In this document: one piece after another, positions 1 through 11,337 of the stretch | How positions within the stretch are numbered: position 1 is the first letter of the stretch | How the letters are laid out: every line of letters starts with the position of its first letter | Assembly: GCA_014529385.2 (NCBI GenBank) | Contig: CM043956.1 | Location: 63,554,620 to 63,618,619, forward strand | Length of the DNA stretch: 64,000 bases | Origin: Adiantum capillus-veneris | Taxonomy: Eukaryota > Streptophyta > Polypodiopsida > Polypodiales > Pteridaceae | Direction of reading: 5' to 3' | Notes under the pieces: generated by a model | Told to the model about the DNA's origin: nothing | Databases searched by the model: none | What the model saw: the letters and a program-made list of their open reading frames with translations, nothing else | Translations under genes and position numbers: made by a program

Positions 1-1404
1 AGAGGATAGATCATTGTGAGTAGCTATAGACACCGCATTAACTTTTGGTCGTCGTGAAAGTGCATCGGCAACTTGATTGTGCTTACCAGCTATGTGAGCA
101 ATATGGAAATTAAATTGCGAAAGAAAATTTGCCCACCTCATTTGTTTGTCGGAAAGTTTGGTTTGCGTCATGAAATACTTGAGACTTTGGTGGTCGGTTC
201 GTAGGATAAATGGAGTCCCCAATAGGTAGCGCTTCCATGTATCTAGGGCATGTAGAACAGCTAAAAGCTCTTTCTCATAAATGCCCAAGACTTGTTCATC
301 ACTATTGAGCCTTCGGCTCTCATATGCTATGGCATGCCCTTCTTGAAGCAAAACCGCTCCAAGGCAATCACCACACGCATCACATTGGACTTCAAATGGC
401 TTTGAGAGATCCGGAAGCACGAGGACTGGTTGGGAAGTAAGCTTCTCTTTGAGTTTTTCAAAAGCATTTTTCTCCTTAGCAGTCCATACAAACTTAACTT
501 TCTTCTTTGTTAAGTCGTGTAGTGGTCCTGCTACTTGAGAGAATTTTGCTATGAAGCGTCTATAGTATGCACACATACCAATAAAGCTTCTTAGCTCATG
601 TAGATTCCTTGGGTTAGGCCATGATTTTATTACCTCTAACTTTGATGGATCCATACGAATACCATCGTGAGAGATAATATGACCTAGATATTGAATCTCT
701 TGAAGGAAGAATTCACTTTTCTTTTGGTTGAGAAAAAGTTTGTTTTCCCTCAAGGCTTGAAAAATCACTTGGAGATGTTGCTTATGTTCCTCCAAAGATT
801 TGGAGTAGATGATGATATCATCAAAGAACACTCCAGTGAATTTACGATATGGTCTAAAAATTTTCTCCATGAGACGATTGAAAGTAGCTGGTGCATTTGT
901 CAAGCCAAAAGGCATGACTAGATATTCATAAAGACCAAATGTTGTGCGAAACGCGGTCTTTAGGATATCTTCATCCACTATCCTTATTTGATGATATCCA
1001 CTCTTAAGGTCAATCCTACTGAAGTAGATAGAGCCTTGTAGCTTATCAAACAGATCTTCTACCCGAGGCACGGGAAATCTGTTTTTGATAGTGATATGGT
1101 TTAGTGCTCGATAGTCCACACACATACGGTATGTACCATCTTTCTTTTGCACTAAAAGGACTGGAGAACAAAAGGGAGAGGAACTAGGCCTCACCATCCC
1201 TTTGTCTACCAATTCCTGTACTTGCCTCATAATCTCCTCTTTTTGAGCTTGTGAGACTCGATAAGGAGGTTTGTTAGGCGGTGAGCTTCCTGGAAGGAGC
1301 TCAATACGATGGTCATCATCCCCTTGTTTTGGAGGTAGGTCCATAGGGATATCATCGATGAACACATCTTGGAATCCTTTTAGAAAAGTAGACAAGTCTA
1401 ACTC
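1..1404 (-). CDS. Partial pol: reverse transcriptase and RNase H of element K
   Basis: The minus strand is open in the gag frame from 1404 to 1, directly after the gag-protease stop; I checked this by translation at several points. RT follows a short linker with PPYRVSQAQKEEIM. The fingers show YRMCVDYRALN, the palm shows LTNAPATF, and the catalytic box is FFDDIIIYS near 808-826. RNase H follows with its acidic residues in QCDACGD, YEKELLA, LRTDHQSLKYF and HNQVADALSRR. The frame leaves the window at its left edge, so the integrase is absent. There is no start codon at the front; expression would need readthrough or suppression of the TAA at 1405-1407, or that stop is simply a disabling mutation. 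Confidence 0.85.
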
Positions 1405-3342
1405 TTATTGATTCCTATCATTTTCATTTGATGAAACATTATTAGCTTTTAGAGACTCTTTGACATAACTCATGTACGCAGAAACTGAGCTCTTCATTGA
1501 TTTATCAAAAGAAAGAGGATTTACAAGTGGAATAGTACGACCACGCTCACTAGCATCTATATATATGTTCTTTCCCCTGTAGGTGAAGTAAATTCTCCTT
1601 TCAGGGAACTTCATGTTGGCAGCCATGCGATCAAACCATGGTGCCCCTAGGATAACATCCTGATGTTGGAGAGGAGAGATGAAGAAGTCTTCTTTGTCGA
1701 CATAGCTTTGGACATGAAGCCTCAACTTCCCAATCAAGGGAGTAACAGAGGCTTGTTGTCCCTCGAATGCTGCATCAGTTGTTACTATATCTCCCATCTC
1801 AAAAGCTTGAATGCCCAACTTGGTGGCCAACTCTATTGATATGAAGTTGAGAGTAGAGCCTGGGTCAAACAAGATGAAGGCATCATGCTCTCTTACCTTT
1901 CCCCACGCATAGGAAAGTGATGATCCTTTGCAATGAGCATCCTCTTTTGGAGCTTCGATGGTGGAAGCCCTAGGAGTCTCATTGCGAGTATTCTTCTTGG
2001 GGCAAGAACGATAGCCATGTCCTTGCTCCCCACACTTGAAACACTTATGGTCCTTGCGAAAAGCTTCAAGCTCTTCAGGAGAGAGTTTGTTTTTACCTTT
2101 GTAAACTCCCTTCTCCTTGGACCGATTGTTGTTGTTGTTGTTATTGTTGTTGTTGGAAGTGCCTTGGGAATTATTTTGAGCATTGGATTTCCCCTTTGTA
2201 TCATTTTTATCTTTGTTTTCCATGGGCTTGACATTACGTCTAGCCCCTTGATGGAAATTGATGCGTGAAGCAACCATGGTGTGGTGGATTACTTCGGTAA
2301 TAGTACCGGGCCGTTGAGAGTTGATGTATTCGGCCATCTCTTCAGGTAATCCCGCACAGAATTGTTGTCTTTGCTCGGCAAAGTCTATCTTTTGAAAGAC
2401 AGTAGCTTTGAGATGTAAATCCCAAAACTTTTCTACATACTTGTTGATAGACTCATGAGAGAGAAGCTTCAAGCCGCGCCATTCGGTAAGAACTTTATCT
2501 TTAGTATCACTTGGAAGAAATTGCTTCATGATGGAAACTCGTAGAGTTTTCCATGTCTTTGGAGCTTCTCCATTGCCACGAAGGCTAGCCCACCATTGAC
2601 GAGCTGATTTTTGGAAATGCATAGCTACATGGCGTAGCTTGGAGGACTCTGTGAAGCCCTCGTCCCCAAAGGCCGCATCAAATTGCTGGATGAAGGCCAA
2701 CACTTTGTCGGTAGCACCAAAGGTGCCATCGTAGGTGAGAAAAGAGATACTCTTTCCTCCCTCCTTGAACTTCTTTAGCTTTTGTGACCTTCGCCATGCA
2801 GGAAATGATTTGCGATGTCCTCCCCTCTTGTATTCTCTAGGAGAATAGCCATAACTTTCATCGGAAGAGGAGGAAGGCGAAGAAGAAGGAGAAGAGGGTG
2901 ACCTCTTCTTAGCCCTTTTCTTCCTTTGTTTCCTCTCTTGCCTTTCAGAGTGATGAGGAGAAGGACTATAGGTTGCTCTTTTCCTCTTGGGAGGAGTAGG
3001 CGATTGTCTAGACCATCGTCTTCGTGGAGCCACCTCTTCAGAAGAACTTAGACTTTCATTGCTTTCTTTCTCTTTGGATTCCTCCTCTCGAATGGGGGAG
3101 AGTCTTCTTATGGGGGTCTCTTCAAGAGGCCTCCTAAGCTCTCTTTCCTCTAGGAGAGGAAGGGAAATTCCATAAGCACGAAGTTGTTGAGTAACTTCGG
3201 CTTGCAAAGCAGGGTTACCCATAGCTTGCTGCAACCTAGCGACGAGATAATTCACAAACATGGGAGCATCATCATTAGCACCTTCATGTGCAAAATCAAA
3301 GCTATCAATGTTCATTCTACTCTCTTGATTATTGTCAGCCAT
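1405..3342 (-). CDS. Gag-protease polyprotein of element K
   Basis: A 645-codon ORF. Residues 105-190 are an unusually long Ser/Arg/Lys-rich stretch resembling SR proteins. A retrotransposon Gag core occupies about 196-345, with RQWWASLRG and the FCAGLPEEM helix. An Asn run lies at 397-406. A CCHC zinc knuckle (CFKCGEQGHGYRSC) is at 434-447. An aspartic protease has its active site as FDPGST near 492-497 and the flap/ILG part as DVILGAPWFD. DPG in place of D[ST]G is seen in plant chromoviruses. Gag packages RNA and forms the particle, and the protease cleaves the polyprotein. The start is the first ATG after about 400 bp of leader. The ORF ends in TAA at 1405-1407, and RT continues in the same frame. 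Confidence 0.88.
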   Translation of the reverse strand: MADNNQESRMNIDSFDFAHEGANDDAPMFVNYLVARLQQAMGNPALQAEVTQQLRAYGISLPLLEERELRRPLEETPIRRLSPIREEESKEKESNESLSSSEEVAPRRRWSRQSPTPPKRKRATYSPSPHHSERQERKQRKKRAKKRSPSSPSSSPSSSSDESYGYSPREYKRGGHRKSFPAWRRSQKLKKFKEGGKSISFLTYDGTFGATDKVLAFIQQFDAAFGDEGFTESSKLRHVAMHFQKSARQWWASLRGNGEAPKTWKTLRVSIMKQFLPSDTKDKVLTEWRGLKLLSHESINKYVEKFWDLHLKATVFQKIDFAEQRQQFCAGLPEEMAEYINSQRPGTITEVIHHTMVASRINFHQGARRNVKPMENKDKNDTKGKSNAQNNSQGTSNNNNNNNNNNRSKEKGVYKGKNKLSPEELEAFRKDHKCFKCGEQGHGYRSCPKKNTRNETPRASTIEAPKEDAHCKGSSLSYAWGKVREHDAFILFDPGSTLNFISIELATKLGIQAFEMGDIVTTDAAFEGQQASVTPLIGKLRLHVQSYVDKEDFFISPLQHQDVILGAPWFDRMAANMKFPERRIYFTYRGKNIYIDASERGRTIPLVNPLSFDKSMKSSVSAYMSYVKESLKANNVSSNENDRNQ

Positions 3343-3743
3343 GTTAACAAAATTTATGTTTATACTTAGTGTATGCTTTGGCAGTTCAAAACCTTAGTTG
3401 CCACTCCTCTTAGCCTTTGAAAATCGGCTCTTAAGTATCTACACCCACAGCTCAAAGTGGTTAATTATACACAGTAGAGGAGTAGGTCTAACATAGCAGA
3501 GTTGCCAAGGGCTAGCTCCTTTCGGACTTCTTATGGCTCAATAATGGTAAAGCCGTAGGCAAGTCTAAAAAGACTCCATTATTAAGTCCAAAGCTCCCGA
3601 GGTGTGCACCATCCCCCACATAGTGGGCTTAACAAAACCGATATTAGATCCCAGTTCCACTTACTCTATTATAATTAACAACATCAACCATTTATAGGCT
3701 ACTTAAGGACCTCTCTTCTTAAGCAAGAAAAGAGAAACCAAAT

Positions 3744-3755
3744 GCTCTGATACCA
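3744..3755 (-). other. Primer binding site of element K (initiator-tRNA-Met type)
   Basis: The minus strand reads TGGTATCAGAGC, the standard plant LTR-element PBS complementary to the 3' end of initiator tRNA-Met. It sits one base inside the LTR edge at 3757. Confidence 0.9.
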
Positions 3756-3964
3756 ATGTAATGGAATTTGCCTCTTCAATTTGAGAGTAGCGGAATTTAA
3801 TGAGAGTACTTTCAAGAAATGATTTTGTGAGCATAGCGGGTAGACATAATTGAAGATAGCAACATAATTATAGCAATTAGTTAACTTGGCATGGACAATA
3901 CTTTTGCAAGAGAGAGAATTTAGAGAACATGACAACAGTTGAGGACCGGATTTATGTGGAGCCG

Positions 3965-4004
<40 letters not shown>
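3965..4004. repeat. Poly-C/poly-G homopolymer, 40 bases
   Basis: Forty consecutive C residues inside the LTR of element K. Runs of this length are often mis-sized in assemblies, so the true length is uncertain. Confidence 0.95.
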
Positions 4005-4007
<3 letters not shown>

Positions 4008-4965
4008 AATAGGCATTTGTATTATGATTTCTCCCATAAAGAGAGACTTGTTACAATACATTCTTTGTGTTCCTTGTGACCTAGGTGAAGCAATGAAGAT
4101 GGAACGCTTCATGCATCACCATCATAGCATAACCTAAACTTGAAGAAAGCTTTAACTATACCAAGCCTCAGTCCCAAGACCTCAAACACCTTCGAAGGTG
4201 GAGAGAGCTAGCAGGGAATGAGGGTAGGGAAGAGGAAGAAGAAACATTTCATACGAGAAAGAGCTAGTTCCTCACTTATCATAACTCTTGTGCTAGAATA
4301 CATAATAGCATAGTAATGAAGAATAAATAGATGGCAAGCTCAAGCATTGAAGCATCGCTCTTGGATGGATTTTCACTCCATAGCCAAGAGTGTTGGTGTA
4401 GGCTCTCAACCTCTACTTGCTTGGAGAAAGAGAGAGAGCTCTTGCACTTTGCACAGTACACAATGAGAGTGTTTGTGAGTGTGTGTGGGTGAGTATACCC
4501 CCTAAGCACCCCCCTAGCTTTCTTGGGTCGACCCCCCCTTGTAGCTCATGCTTGAAGCTCATTGGACCCCTCCAGGCCTAGCCAATCACAAGCAGGAGCC
4601 ATTACAAGCAACATGGGTAGCCTTGGGACAAGTGTCCCCCTTTCCCCTTTGAGAGAGAGGACTTGATAAATGCAAAATCAATTAATTAAATATCCTAAAT
4701 TATCATTGGACCCCTTGGGTGGCCAACCAATAGGTTTCAGGCACACCATGAGGGCAACATGAGGAGGAACGTGACAAGTGTCCTTGCTGCCTCTTCAAGC
4801 TGGGGCTTCCCTTGTGTGTGTGAGTGTGTGTGTGTGTGTTCTCTCTCATCCCCCCCCCCCTCTCTTGTAGGCTCGCCCGCCTCCTTGTAGGGATCTTTTT
4901 GACTTTGGATGAGCAAGCCCCTTAGTCATCAAGCATGACTAAGCTCTTGAAGTAGGGGGTGTTCC

Positions 4966-5130
4966 CACAAGCATCTCAGGCAAGCTTCTCAAGGCACTTC
5001 AAGCACCTTAATCATGCACCAAGTCAAGCACCTCAAGCATGGAGCCAGTCAAGCATCTCAAGCATCTTAATCAAGCACCTCAAGCAGGACAAGCACCTCA
5101 AGCACGACAAGCACCTTGAGCTTGGGCCGG
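4966..5130. repeat. Degenerate CAAGCACCT minisatellite
   Basis: About fifteen imperfect copies of a 10-20 base unit built on tCAAGCAcCT, with variants such as CAAGCATCTC and CAAGCACGA. The array lies near the outer end of the K LTR. It gives rise to short spurious ORFs in several frames. Confidence 0.75.
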
Positions 5131-5332
5131 GTTCCCACCTCAAGCTCAGCCCTAGCTTACCTAAGGTCAAAGGACTTTTACACACATTATTGGAGGTCTT
5201 CAATGAAGCTAACCCTAAGGTCTTATGCTCCATTGATTAGCCTTGCTCTTGATAGACCATCTCGCATTTGGGCACCTTTACTATTGGCCCCGTGTTGATA
5301 TAGATCTATAAGCACATATCTATATCTTAACA

Positions 5333-8300
5333 CTTGTTCCCATTTATTCTCCCACATTAAGTGATCAATTTAATTTGAGAAAATCATTTGGGTTGGTTAG
5401 ATATTAGATTTTATGACAGAATGGCTACCATTCGGGATAATGTAGAGATCTACAAGCACAAGGATGGGAGGGTCATATCTTACTACCAATGCATGGAACC
5501 CTACCTTAATGAATTAAGCACGGACAAGATCCTGTACTTGTTTTCTTATGACACGACAACATGAACCAATATCATTTTTGTTGATAAGTACGGACAAAAA
5601 TATGAGCCAATACTTCCAGAGGATGTAGAAAGAGCGATAACTCCAAAATTGTTGACGCATTCTTCTGAAGATAAGAAAAAGCCCACACATACCCCAGCAA
5701 ATCCATAAATCCCTTCTCAAAAGACTATGACACCACGTCGCATACCACTGGCCAACCACTACCCAACCCTCAAAACTTGCAAGCCACATCACTATCATTT
5801 AAAGCATGGCTCGAACGGTATGCAATACCAAAATAGAAGGTGGATATCATGCCATACCAAGGCTAGGAGTAGCACCGCCACCACCACTCCATCAGCAGTA
5901 CCAGGATGAGAGTAGAAACAAAAGGAAAAATTTGGCAAGAGTAGGAGGCCCACACCTAGAATAAGAAATAAGAGAAAGGAGTCAGAGAGAGGAACAACCA
6001 CCTGCAAGACCAGCCAAGAATTATAGATTGGGAGCACCCCTAGGGAAGGAACACTTACCATAACCTAGGTCAAAAAGAGCTCATAGAGGAGGACTGGGAG
6101 ACCCCATGCTTAGATTGGTAGATCATCGTAGGATAAGACCAACTCAGGTCTAGAAGTGGGTAAACAAGAAATATTTTGGAAACAGAGATCCTAGGGATCG
6201 CATGGCAGCATTTGTGCGCATCATTAGAGTTGAGGAAGTCCTAAACTTTCCCATGTAATTTGTGGGATTATGACTAACCCTTGAAGAGGATGCCACCACT
6301 TGGTTTTATTGAGGAGGTGTTTGACGAATTTATTGAGGAATTCTCTCAAATGGGGATAGCTCATAATGTTGTCTCACAAATCCATAAATTCAAGCAGAAA
6401 GAAGGTGAATTTGTATGTAACGTAGCCTTATGATTGAAGAGATATATGAAGTTCAACCCAGTAGAAGAACTATCAACCCAGTCAAGGTTATGCTCATTTT
6501 TATCCAAGGACTGAGGAATGCAGATCTCCAGAAAGATCTACACATGAAAAAGAGCACCACACTGAAAAAATTGATGAAAGAAGCTCTATACTTGGTAGAT
6601 AGTTGTGATGTATACAAGGAAGGAGAGTACACAAATTTATATGTTGATTCCTCATCACACCATAGTGGATCCAATTTTGACAAGTCAGTACAAAAATCCA
6701 GATCTTCGCTAAAACAAGAACAACTCATTAAGAGGTGATCAAGAGGATTAATCCAATTGCTAAGAAACAAGTTAAGCAACCTAAGTTGTCTGTGATAGAG
6801 TAGAAATGGACAAATCAGGAGACTAAAGAGTTCTATTAAAACAAGAGATATGTAAAGGAACCACAATATGCCCTGCAAACACAAGTAGCACAAGCGCAAG
6901 CTCCCTCAATACCTAGATACACAATAGGAATTCTTTCGGGACTAGTAGGATTTGAAAGACCACAACCAGTCTCAGGACAACAACCCCCACTACCAAGAAC
7001 AACACCTGTAGGAGTCAAATACGCACCAATTGTAGAAGAGCCTGAGGAGCAGGCACTTGTACCAGTCCCATCATACTATAAGGAGCTTAGTGGATATATG
7101 ACCAAAACGGGATACTATCCCCCTGAAGAACCAAAAGCTCCAGAACCATGGAGCATGATTAGGTCTATTGGACACTACTGCACATGCTACAAGAGAAGGT
7201 AGATACAGTTTGGACAAATGCACATTGCTATTCATAGCAAATGGAGGATTAGCAGGATCAAGACCTGCTTCTCAGCAAAGGGCTGCTCAAGGAGCACCTC
7301 AACAACCCAAAGGACCTTGTTATAAGTGTGGCGGTGACCACTTGATGAGAGACTGTCCTCACAATGGAATCATTAGGGTAAATTCATATTACACTGAGTG
7401 TGGAATCACTCATATGATCCTTGATTTCCCAAAGAACCCTAGCAAGGGAGAAAAAGTAACTTTGAATATACTCAAGGCAATACCATCTAGTAGTGGGTCA
7501 GAAAATGAAAATGTGATAACAATCCAGGTGATCACAAGAGCACAAGCTCAGAAAGCGGCAAACAAAACCATCCTAGAAGAACCAGAAATTGATGCACCTA
7601 GCATTGAACGAAAAAGTCAGCAAAACTCATAGAAAGGTAGGAAAGGTAGGATGAAAGCTAGGAAGGAACATGAACAGACTTCCTTAGCCGAAGAACTGAA
7701 ACATACAAGAGAAAAACTAAGAAAATTGGAAGGAGAAACAAACAGTGAAAAGGGAAACCCTAAGGTAGTACTAGAGCGAGGCATAGTTGAGGAACCCAAG
7801 AGTGCTAGTTCAGGAGGATCCGTTTTGGTAGAAAAGTTCAACGAACCATTAGACACCCTCCTTAAAGCCTATGACGCACACCTAAAAAATGATCAAACTC
7901 AAGAACAAAGGTGGATGACATATCCATATGCGGAACTATAGAAACAAAGGCTTGAAATGTGTCATAAAATGATTCAAACAACCCAAGCCTTACTAGAACC
8001 TCCAGTTGGGAAACCTAAAGATGTGATAATTGTCCCACCAACACCAATGATCCCACCAAACTAGGAGCGAATAGAGCCAGATTTTAGTTAGAAGCACCAA
8101 CCAGAACTTGAAAACCTAGCACCAAAACCAAAGATAGTGTTGAATACCATGGATGACTCTTATGGGGGATTCCACCTAGGTATACCAGAGAAGTGTAGAG
8201 AAATAGATGGTCTTGACAAACTATGGAAACAGGTCAGAGAGGCCAATGAAGCTAGTGAGATAAGCAAATGTGGAAACCAGACCAATGATGGAAGAGGAGT

Positions 8301-9254
8301 GTTTCTTCCACTGATAGAGTAATTTGAGGCAAGATCTCAAATAAACTTGGAGATGCAGGAGACCAAGGGTCTGTTCTATCTATAAAAAAACCAACCCCAT
8401 TTGCTAAGAACACTACCATCCTATATAGGAGAACATGAGGCCAAATTAGATGTAGTCGTAGTCCCATCACAGAGACTCTCTCCCAAGAAAGTCATCGACT
8501 CTAAGGGTCTGATAGAAATTTCGTCGACACTGGTAACATGCACAATAACGTTAGCTGAGCTACTACAAATATGATCACATGTGAAGGATGGTAGGAGACT
8601 GTCTAAAAAAGTTTGGTGTAAGGGATCCTTTGTTACAAATTCAAGAGGGAATTCAAGATCTCAAACAGGACCACCTTTATACCAGGTCGGTACTGTTGAA
8701 CAAAGTTGGAGAATACTATGAAGGAGAAGATGGAAAAATGACTCTTCCTATAGAATTTCAAGGTGTCACTACCATGGCAATTGTTGACAGTGGGGCTAGA
8801 GTAGCCATTGCTACAAAAGAAACCTGGAAAAAAATGGAGAAAGCCTACCTTAAGGGCAACAAGAATGAAACTACAGCTCGCAGATGGATATATGGAGAAA
8901 CCCCTAGGACTTCTAGAGAAATTGATTGTTACCTCTTGCAGAATCAAATATGAGCATACATTTGCCATTGTCAATTTTGGCAACAAGGAAAACAACTATG
9001 ACATCATACTTGGACGACCATTCATGAGACAATTAAAAATGGTCCAAGATTGGGGGTATGACCATATTTACCTGAGGAACATGGAAACCACAACCATGAT
9101 AAACTTAAAAGACCATAGTTACAAGGATGTAACAAGAACACCTGTTAAGGAGTTTGATTTAGCTACATTAGCCAGATCTGAACTTCCAGCATGGTTGGTT
9201 CGGTCCAAACAGCTATGGATGTGCAAAGCTTTAGAATGTGGGAGCTTAAAATAG
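5333..9254 (+). pseudogene. Element I: decayed Ty3/Gypsy gag-protease remnant
   Basis: Plus-strand coding similarity persists across several frames with many stops. An N-terminal segment begins near 5419 (ATG followed by TIRDNVEIYKHKDG). A Gag core follows at about 6130-6740, where GNRDPRDRMAAFVRI matches the NxDPxDHLASF block of element H. A zinc knuckle, CYKCGGDHLMRDC, lies near 7318-7357, and a second decayed knuckle-like block comes directly after it. A lysine/glutamate-rich linker follows. The protease has VDSGAR near 8782-8800 and, after a frameshift near 8870, DIILGRPFMRQLK. No RT follows before 9255. It resembles H more than K and is probably Athila/Tat-related. The left end is cut by element K. 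Confidence 0.7.
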
Positions 9255-9618
9255 GAAGAATGTACTAGTGGTGGTTAGTAGCCTAATACAAGTTGTGGTC
9301 TCTCCATATTCATGAATTGTCTGTGCATTGGTGCCATTTGGTGGATATCGATACATAGTTTGTCCTTGTGGCCTCATTGGAACATACTGGATGCTTTTAT
9401 TATATTTGGGCTTATAATATCACTCATTTGTCTCGTGGTTTGTCCATTTTTCATCAATGGCACACCATTTCAATGGTCTATGTTATTTGATAGGTTGTCC
9501 CTGAGGGGAATCCTGTCACGGACCTCTCATTGGCATCCTTGGCATGTTGGTCATCATGTCGTTCATGCGTTTAAGCATGTCTTCTATAGCGTTGGAACAA
9601 GAGCTACCATAGTTGTTC

Positions 9619-10934
9619 CTACTTGTGTTGGCACAATAGATGTGATTCGCTCACTCTGTGAGTCTTTAACAATGCTTTCCTCGTTTTATAGATCTCACAA
9701 TTATCTCCCAAGTCAATAGCGTCCAAGTTGCATGCTTTCCAAGTTGTGTGTTTTTTGCTATAGAAATAGCATGCAAATCCTTGTTTAGTAATCCCTTTAA
9801 AAATAGTGAGACCAGTCCCTCCTTTGTTGGAATTTCCAACTCCAGACATCTATCAATGTATTATCTCATTCGACTCACACAATCTCTTACTGTTTCTCCT
9901 TGTTTTCGTTTAAAGCTATAGATTTGCACCACGGTGCTATGCTTGATTCCCATTTTCTAGCACGCAGCAACAAACCTCATGGCCAAGGTTGGTAGGTCAG
10001 TTATTGATCCAAGAGGTATGGTTTAAAACCAGGTCAAAGATTTGCCTTCTAAGGTCATTCCAAACCCCTTAAACCATGTGTGAAAGTCAGTTATGCGTTC
10101 ATCTCTCAGAACTTGTCTGAAGCTTGCCAAGTGGTCGTACGGATCCCTTGTTCCACTGTACTTCTTGATCCATTTTTGAAAATCTGCTGGTTTGACTCTA
10201 CGGCTGTGTTCCACACCTACTCTCCTGGCTGGTTAGGCCTTCAAACCAGCTATTTGGTAGGTGTGGCTCATGTGGACCTCTTCTTTTCCTAATGTCACTC
10301 ATTCTTCCCCTGTTGAAGGTGGTTTTTACATCCCTACCCCTGTTTCCATCATTGAGGTGACTGTCTCTGGATGTGCTTTCTCTCTGATTGATCATGCTAT
10401 CATAGGCTCTATCATTTGGCCCTATGTTCTGCTTGGTTTCAAGTATAGTCCTTGTAATGACCTCTCGAATCGAATGTCCCTGGTATTTTCTCTGTTCAGT
10501 CTCCTTTGGAGTCATCATAACAATATTGTTGCTATAACAATTCCCAAAGAGGTGCACAAGAAGTTCTGCTAAACCTTCTCCTTGATCTTGAAAATATACA
10601 CGATTTTCAAGGGTGTCAATTGCCCTGGTTTGACATGAGTAGTACAGATCAAGTCCGTGACATTGTTGGCTTCCCAACAATAGACTCCAAGCCTAGGGTT
10701 TTTAGTGGGTATGCGCTTTAGAGGTTTAGTATCTATCAAATGGTATCCTTGAAACTCTAGCACATGCGGTCCTTCCTTCACAGCCTTGTTTGGAATTAGA
10801 GCATCAACTTCCAATCCCCATTTGTCTACCAAATCAGGATCTTGTATCTTGAGGTATTGCACCCCATTTTGGTCCATATAAAAGGTGACTTGTTTGTTTT
10901 CCCTAACCTTCACTTCAAACTTGACGGTATGGTA
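9619..10934 (-). pseudogene. Gag remnant of element H, main part
   Basis: Four overlapping minus-strand frames carry one decayed protein. At 10934-10569 there is an N-terminal domain of unknown role with VKFEVKVRENKQVTFYMDQ. At 10680-10198 is a polar charged linker, and at 10214-10023 is the Gag core with GTRDPYDHLASFRQVL and TDFHTWFKGFGMTLEG. At 9849-9619 is a knuckle-like CYFYSKKHTTWKAC in which one Cys is replaced. At least three frameshifts separate these pieces. The N-terminal frame runs on without a break into 13153-13275 if the inserted element and one target-site copy are left out. Confidence 0.7.
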
Positions 10935-11323
10935 TGTTAGGATTTGTGCCTCAATCACATCTCCTCATGGGAAACATCTCTTCACACTATGACTAGATAC
11001 AGTGAACCTTTGATTAGCTACTTTGCCTAGCTTTAGTATATTCTTGCATGCACTAGCTAATTTACACCTCTAGAGGTTGTCCAACACATCATCGATGATG
11101 TCACAAAGATGTCCTTTGATCTGCTCTATAGAAGAGCCCCTCTTGTACTCGCAGCTAGCTTGAATCAATCAATCCTAGCACTCTATTTGCATATCTCTAG
11201 TATGTATGGTTAATTGCTCATTCTCCAAATGTGCTTGTGGTGTGTGTGATTAGTGCTAATCAACTACATTATGCACACGACATGAATGCTACACACACAC
11301 ATCCCCACCTTAAACACTCAACA
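10935..11323 (+). repeat. 5' LTR of the small non-autonomous element
   Basis: Starts TGTTAGGATTTGTGCC and ends CTCAACA. It aligns over its length with 12753-13152, with scattered substitutions and a shorter AC tract near the end. Confidence 0.88.
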
Positions 11324-11325
11324 AG

Positions 11326-11337
11326 TGGTATCAGAGC
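11326..11337 (+). other. Primer binding site of the small non-autonomous element
   Basis: TGGTATCAGAGC, initiator-tRNA-Met type, two bases after the 5' LTR end. Confidence 0.9.

Larger units (their letters stand above)
1..5332 (-). mobile_element. Element K: chromovirus-like Ty3/Gypsy LTR retrotransposon, truncated by window edge
   Basis: Read on the minus strand the order is LTR (3757-5332), PBS (3744-3755), leader, gag-protease ORF, RT and RNase H up to position 1. Integrase and the 3' LTR would lie to the left of the window. Gag followed by protease, RT and RNase H in one frame is the plant Ty3/Gypsy layout. The RT and RNase H motifs and the DPGS protease site resemble chromoviruses, but the integrase and chromodomain that would settle the lineage are not visible. 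The only lesion seen is an in-frame TAA between protease and RT, so the insertion may be fairly recent. The outer LTR edge at 5332 is inferred, and no target duplication can be checked. Confidence 0.85.
3757..5332 (-). repeat. 5' LTR of element K (outer boundary inferred)
   Basis: The inner edge is firm: the LTR ends CATTACA next to the PBS. The outer edge is placed at 5332 because the minus strand there starts TGTTAAGATATAG, giving TGT...ACA termini, and sequence beyond it belongs to another element. The LTR has no partner in the window, so length (about 1.58 kb) and boundary are provisional. It carries a 40-base C run and a CAAGCACCT-type minisatellite. It also has GT-rich stretches near 4480 and 4815. 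Confidence 0.65.

Noticed and set aside
1933-2268. Plus ORF with Val/Ile-rich membrane-like segments
   Set aside because: Antisense shadow of the Asn repeat and Gag linker in element K.
5795-6061. Minus ORF of 88 codons with strongly hydrophobic sequence
   Set aside because: Antisense to the basic Gag linker of element I and without homologue-like features.
9312-9719. Plus ORF of 135 codons with hydrophobic stretches
   Set aside because: It lies antisense to the decayed zinc-knuckle region of element H. The hydrophobic look comes from the reverse complement of charged Gag codons.
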